Assembly: GCA_051646185.1 (NCBI GenBank)
Contig: JBOFCS010000182.1
Coordinates: 1-6,387 of the forward strand
Direction of reading: 5' to 3'
From: JBOFCS01 sp051646185
Lineage (GTDB): Bacteria > Actinomycetota > Actinomycetes > Mycobacteriales > Mycobacteriaceae
Length of the DNA stretch: 6,387 nucleotides
A program made the position numbers and the translations under genes. The notes below the pieces were generated by a model. It made no database searches. It saw only the letters and a program-made list of their open reading frames with translations, and was not told the DNA's origin. This document shows positions 5,955 through 6,387 of the stretch, one piece after another. Position 1 is the first letter of the stretch. The number at the start of each line of letters is the position of its first letter.

Positions 5955-6387
5955 TTACCGGGCTATCACCAAAGCAGTTGTTGTTACCCGATCATGCATG
6001 CCGCGTCCGTCCGAATCACCAATCAATGGAGGAAGAACAAAAACTATCAATAAATTTCGGACGAAAGCACGCCAAAAACCAACTCTTTCTGGGGAATCAA
6101 CCCGGACCACCCGAATGCCTAGAAGGTATTGCCCAGGAGTAAAGCCAAAGGCCGTGACCGATAGCACCCCGACGATTACCCAGATCGCCAGAACTGCCGT
6201 TGACAGATGCTGAGCAAGTAGGCCTCCCACCAATAGCATCGCAACTCCACCGGACATAAGCCAATCAGCAAATAACGCAGCAATTCGGCGACCGCTTCCT
6301 GCGATCGAGCCGATACCAGCTTGCGGTAACCCCAGTAGCTCCCCTCGATATGTTGAGGACTGCCCCCGCTGGGCCTTAGGTAACGCT
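5955..6387 (-). CDS. RDD-domain membrane protein, N-terminus beyond the right edge
   Basis: On the minus strand the frame is open from the right edge through 143 codons to TAA at 5957-5955. The ATG at 6257 is internal: the upstream residues continue the family sequence, including YRGELLGLPQAGIGSIAGSG and then RRIAALFADWL, the Arg/Asp motif that opens RDD domains. Three membrane segments follow: around DWLMSGGVAMLLVGG, TAVLAIWVIVGVLSVTAF, and the stretch after FVRN (LLIVFVLPPLIG). The segment TPGQYLLGIRVVRVD is the other conserved RDD motif, and the end GMHDRVTTTALVIAR is typical of the family. RDD proteins are small integral membrane proteins, mostly without assigned function, though some are linked to ion exchange or transport. 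The location facing DUF4191 matches Rv2219A beside glnA in mycobacteria; glnA would then lie to the right of this window. Confidence 0.92.
   Translation of the reverse strand, partial: ALPKAQRGQSSTYRGELLGLPQAGIGSIAGSGRRIAALFADWLMSGGVAMLLVGGLLAQHLSTAVLAIWVIVGVLSVTAFGFTPGQYLLGIRVVRVDSPERVGFWRAFVRNLLIVFVLPPLIGDSDGRGMHDRVTTTALVIAR

Noticed and set aside
5938..5956. Bidirectional terminator between DUF4191 and the RDD gene
   Set aside because: The stem is only 7 bp, AT-rich with a G-T pair, overlaps the RDD stop codon and lacks a distinct U-run; listed only as a weak hairpin.
5955..6257. A 100-residue RDD protein starting at the ATG at 6257
   Set aside because: The frame continues upstream to the right edge and includes the RRIAALFADWL motif, so this ATG is internal and the gene is cut by the window.

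Overview
The window is a conserved actinobacterial core-metabolism locus: a lipoylated dehydrogenase E2 subunit together with both enzymes of octanoyl-dependent lipoylation. The gene order is [small conserved gene, minus strand] - sucB/aceF - SDR epimerase (TIGR01777 type) - lipB - lipA - DUF4191 membrane protein, followed by a convergent RDD-domain membrane protein. From memory this matches the M. tuberculosis order Rv2215 (sucB/dlaT), Rv2216, Rv2217 (lipB), Rv2218 (lipA), Rv2219, Rv2219A. The LipA N-terminal part reads like the mycobacterial protein and its C-terminal tail like the corynebacterial one. I infer an actinomycete of the Mycobacteriales (Corynebacterium/Mycobacterium relatives). 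Base composition is close to balanced by eye and TTA and other AT-ending codons are common, so it is a lower-GC member. The genus cannot be told from this window.

Layout. Positions 1-157 (minus) hold the first 52 codons of a small gene that runs off the left edge; it starts with GTG behind a strong Shine-Dalgarno sequence and contains a perfect 16-bp inverted repeat at the window edge. Positions 158-544 are a divergent intergenic region with candidate promoters and no convincing gene. Positions 545-3976 carry sucB, the epimerase and lipB, closely spaced (36 and 15 bp) with good ribosome sites and no terminator, so probably one transcript. lipA (4032-5075) and the DUF4191 gene (5144-5911) each have a TANNNT box exactly 6 bases before the start codon and no Shine-Dalgarno sequence, which suggests separate leaderless transcripts. 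An RDD-family gene (minus, 5955 to beyond 6387) converges on DUF4191 across 43 bp.

How the genes work together. LipB moves octanoate from acyl carrier protein to the lipoyl-domain lysines, K43 and K174 in this E2. LipA then inserts two sulfurs to make lipoate, and the E2 uses the swinging lipoyl arms in the pyruvate (or 2-oxoglutarate) dehydrogenase reaction. The epimerase, DUF4191 and RDD proteins are conserved neighbours without assigned function.

No clearly new multi-gene system is visible. The items most worth a second look are the intragenic perfect palindrome at 1-36, the matched leaderless-promoter architecture of lipA and DUF4191, the unexplained epimerase inside the lipoylation cluster, and the uncharacterised small gene at the left edge.
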